Assembly: GCA_003456855.1 (NCBI GenBank) | Contig: DMOO01000100.1 | Span: forward strand, 1 to 8,580 | DNA length: 8,580 bases | Direction: 5' to 3' | Source: Sphaerochaeta sp. | GTDB lineage: Bacteria; Spirochaetota; Spirochaetia; Sphaerochaetales; Sphaerochaetaceae | Shown: positions 7,367 to 8,580 of the stretch, one piece after another | Layout of the letters: every line of letters starts with the position of its first letter | How positions within the stretch are numbered: position 1 is the stretch's first letter | Made by a program: the position numbers and the translations under genes | The notes under the pieces: generated by a model | Databases searched by the model: none | Told to the model about the DNA's origin: nothing | The model's input: the letters and a program-made list of their open reading frames with translations, nothing else

Positions 7367-7379
7367 ACTAAAGCGTCAA
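7351..7379 (-). promoter_or_regulatory. Possible alaS promoter
   Basis: Minus-strand TTGACG (7374-7379, five of six matches) and TAATAT (7351-7356, four of six) are separated by 17 bases. The start would fall near 7344, leaving almost no leader and excluding the GAGG site, which weakens the call. A weaker alternative further upstream (TTGGAC, 17 bases, CATTAT) would leave a longer leader containing the whole inverted repeat. Confidence 0.3.
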
Positions 7380-7425
7380 TATAATGTGCGCGCAGGGGAG
7401 ACGGTCCAAACGCTTTTACACTGCT

Positions 7426-7488
7426 TTGCTCAGCTTGCTTTCCCTACTTTGCTTGCTAAGCTTGCTCAGCCTGCTCAGCTTGCCCTCA
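7426..7488. repeat. Seven-unit 9-base tandem repeat between dprA and alaS
   Basis: Seven consecutive 9-base units in perfect register on the plus strand: TTGCTCAGC, TTGCTTTCC, CTACTTTGC, TTGCTAAGC, TTGCTCAGC, CTGCTCAGC and TTGCCCTCA. Unit 1 and unit 5 are identical. The array begins 2 bases beyond the dprA stop codon on the minus strand and fills nearly half of the gap to alaS. No T-tailed hairpin was found there, so it is not an ordinary terminator. Read on the plus strand in one frame it gives Leu-Leu-Ser triplets, discussed under findings. Confidence 0.75.
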
Positions 7489-7489
7489 C

Positions 7490-8425
7490 CTAGAACAGCT
7501 CAAGCTGCGGGTTCGGCTCTGCGGGCTTCTTCTTTATGGCCTTCTTCGGACCGGACGGCTTGGCCACGTTCAGGGACTTCTTGGCAAGGCTTCCGCTGTT
7601 GTGGGTGAGGTTCACGATCACAGGGTCCTTGAACTTCCTCGGCCAGAGATAGGTTCGGTTGTCATAGGTCTCCCTGAGGATGAACACAGGCTTTCCGGCC
7701 TTCTCGGAGTATTGGGCCTGCTTCACCCCACCGCCTCCGTCACGGTCCTCGATGACAAAGCTGCCATGGGCTATCTGGCTCATCAGGAGGTTGCGCTGCA
7801 TGAAGAAATAGCGCTCCACATTCCGACTCGGAGCGAACTGGGAAACCAGCAATCCGTTCTCGGCGACCAGTTTCTGAAGCTTTTCATGTGCAGGTGGATA
7901 GACATCGCAAATGGAGGTCCCGATCACACCAATTGTCTTGTATTCTTTGACCAATGCCTCGATATGGGCCACTCCATCGATTCCCTTCGCCAGTCCGCTA
8001 ATGATTGTGAAACCGCTCTCTCCAAGAGAATCCACAACCTCTCTGGCTAGGCTTATACCTCGGTTTGAAGGACTTCTTGTACCCACCACACTTATGCCCA
8101 TAGTCCTGAGCAAAGCGGCGTCTCCTTTAAGATAGAGGAAAGGGATTCCCTTCACATCCTCGGGCCAGAAGGGGCTTGTCGAGTCTATTATCATCGCATT
8201 GGGATCCATGCGCTCGAAGGCTGCGCGGCACTTCGAATAGACCTCGTTCAGGGCAATGCTCTCCACACCGATGATCTCGGCGTAGGTCTTGAGATTGAAT
8301 GGAAGCTCCTCCTTAACATCGCATTCGTTGGCGATCTGAAGAAAGAGGTCCCAGCAATAGGTGTCCGCCTTCTGGAGTGTGCGGACCACAGTCTCGTAGT
8401 TCAAAGCCCTCTGATAGTTTTCCAT
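7490..8425 (-). CDS. dprA: DprA/Smf-family DNA-processing protein with C-terminal clamp-binding motif
   Basis: DprA binds single-stranded DNA and loads RecA on it during natural transformation; many non-competent bacteria also carry it. Residues 1 to about 85 are a helical N-terminal part. The Rossmann-like domain follows: FWPEDVKGIPFLYLKGD (86-102), GISVVGTRSPSNRG (110-123), SGLAKGIDGVAH (143-154, the family hallmark) and IGVIGTSICDVYPPAHEKL (165-183). The second half is divergent: VSQF replaces the usual ISE, QRNLLM replaces RNRII, and GGGGVKQA (230-237) stands where SGSLITA is expected. There is no winged-helix C-terminus. Instead, a lysine-rich tail (about 283-302) ends in PQLELF, the last five residues matching the beta-clamp motif. 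The ATG at 8425 has no clear ribosome site; a possible -10 (TACAAT, 8433-8438) would give an almost leaderless transcript. It may be a DprA paralogue rather than the core one. Confidence 0.82.
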   Translation of the reverse strand: MENYQRALNYETVVRTLQKADTYCWDLFLQIANECDVKEELPFNLKTYAEIIGVESIALNEVYSKCRAAFERMDPNAMIIDSTSPFWPEDVKGIPFLYLKGDAALLRTMGISVVGTRSPSNRGISLAREVVDSLGESGFTIISGLAKGIDGVAHIEALVKEYKTIGVIGTSICDVYPPAHEKLQKLVAENGLLVSQFAPSRNVERYFFMQRNLLMSQIAHGSFVIEDRDGGGGVKQAQYSEKAGKPVFILRETYDNRTYLWPRKFKDPVIVNLTHNSGSLAKKSLNVAKPSGPKKAIKKKPAEPNPQLELF

Positions 8426-8498
8426 GCCAATGATTGTAATACAAAATCGCAGTGTTCACCATAAGAAAAACCTTGCATGAAAATTTGTTTCTCGCTAC

Positions 8499-8527
8499 TT
8501 GACAGTAATTCAGCTTTGGGTTATACA
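8499..8527 (+). promoter_or_regulatory. Promoter of the tRNA-Phe gene
   Basis: A perfect TTGACA (8499-8504) and TATACA (8522-8527, four of six) are separated by 17 bases. Transcription would begin near 8534, about 5 bases before the mature tRNA 5' end, as is usual for a tRNA promoter. It is divergent from dprA. Confidence 0.7.
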
Positions 8528-8538
8528 TACTTTTGCAC

Positions 8539-8580
8539 GCCGTTTTAGCTCAGTAGGTAGAGCAATGGACTGAAAATCCA
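8539..8580 (+). tRNA. tRNA-Phe(GAA), 5' part, cut by window edge
   Basis: Bases 1-42 of a tRNA are visible: acceptor 5' strand GCCGTTT (8539-8545), T8-A9, D stem GCTC/GAGC (8548-8551 and 8560-8563) with an 8-base loop AGTAGGTA, and anticodon stem 5' strand ATGGA (8565-8569). The anticodon loop is C-T-GAA-A-A with anticodon GAA at 8572-8574, then TCCA starting the other side of the stem. GAA reads UUC/UUU, so phenylalanine. The rest of the gene, including the TpsiC arm and acceptor 3' strand, lies beyond the window. Confidence 0.93.

Noticed and set aside
7426..7488. CRISPR array or dprA terminator
   Set aside because: Units are 9 bases with no spacers, so it is not CRISPR. Weak stems can be drawn on the minus strand, but no T-rich tail follows.
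7384..7608. Plus-strand 74-codon frame with a signal-peptide-like start
   Set aside because: There is no ribosome site, the ATG overlaps a TATAAT-like string, and its second half is antisense to the conserved end of dprA. The repeat itself is kept as a finding, but not as a gene.
8539..8580. tRNA as an attachment site of an integrated element
   Set aside because: Only the 5' part is visible, no integrase or repeat of tRNA sequence is in the window, and neighbouring genes look like ordinary chromosome.

Overview
The window appears to be chromosomal DNA from a Gram-negative (diderm) bacterium, most likely a spirochaete. The main reason is the alanyl-tRNA synthetase: it is complete at 597 residues but lacks the C-terminal C-Ala region, the short form I associate with spirochaetes (Borrelia, Treponema). 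A lipoprotein with a loose lipobox and a periplasmic LolA-like carrier fit a diderm envelope. The taxonomic call is an inference.

Layout: every protein gene is on the minus strand; a tRNA gene at the right edge is on the plus strand. Read in the minus direction from the right, the order is: a DprA/Smf-family DNA-processing protein (8425-7490); a 149-base gap holding a 9-base tandem repeat and an inverted repeat; alaS (7340-5547), closed by a strong intrinsic terminator; a promoter region with a second inverted repeat; then a tightly packed run of five genes (5432 to the left edge). This run encodes a COG4648-type membrane protein, a LolA-like periplasmic protein, a 767-residue MMPL/RND-type exporter, a DUF3261-type lipoprotein, and a GPH-family (MelB-like) MFS transporter cut by the left edge. 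The first four overlap by 4, 26 and 4 bases, and the fifth starts 12 bases after the fourth ends, so they look co-transcribed. At the right edge is the 5' part of a tRNA-Phe(GAA) gene with its own promoter, divergent from dprA.

The most notable system is the four-gene set COG4648, LolA-like, MMPL and DUF3261. This combination is known as the export and localisation part of aryl polyene (APE) and related gene clusters, where lipid-like polyenes are made by ketosynthases, carrier proteins, ketoreductases and hotdog dehydratases and carried to the outer membrane. Here it has its own promoter, with housekeeping alaS upstream and a sugar/cation-type symporter gene downstream, and no biosynthetic enzyme lies between. 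It therefore looks like a free-standing lipid-export module of unknown cargo: an inner-membrane pump, a periplasmic shuttle and a possible outer-membrane lipoprotein acceptor. The second notable point is that the DprA-like protein ends in QLELF on a lysine-rich tail, a near-ideal beta sliding-clamp binding motif. No mobile elements, CRISPR arrays or phage genes were seen.
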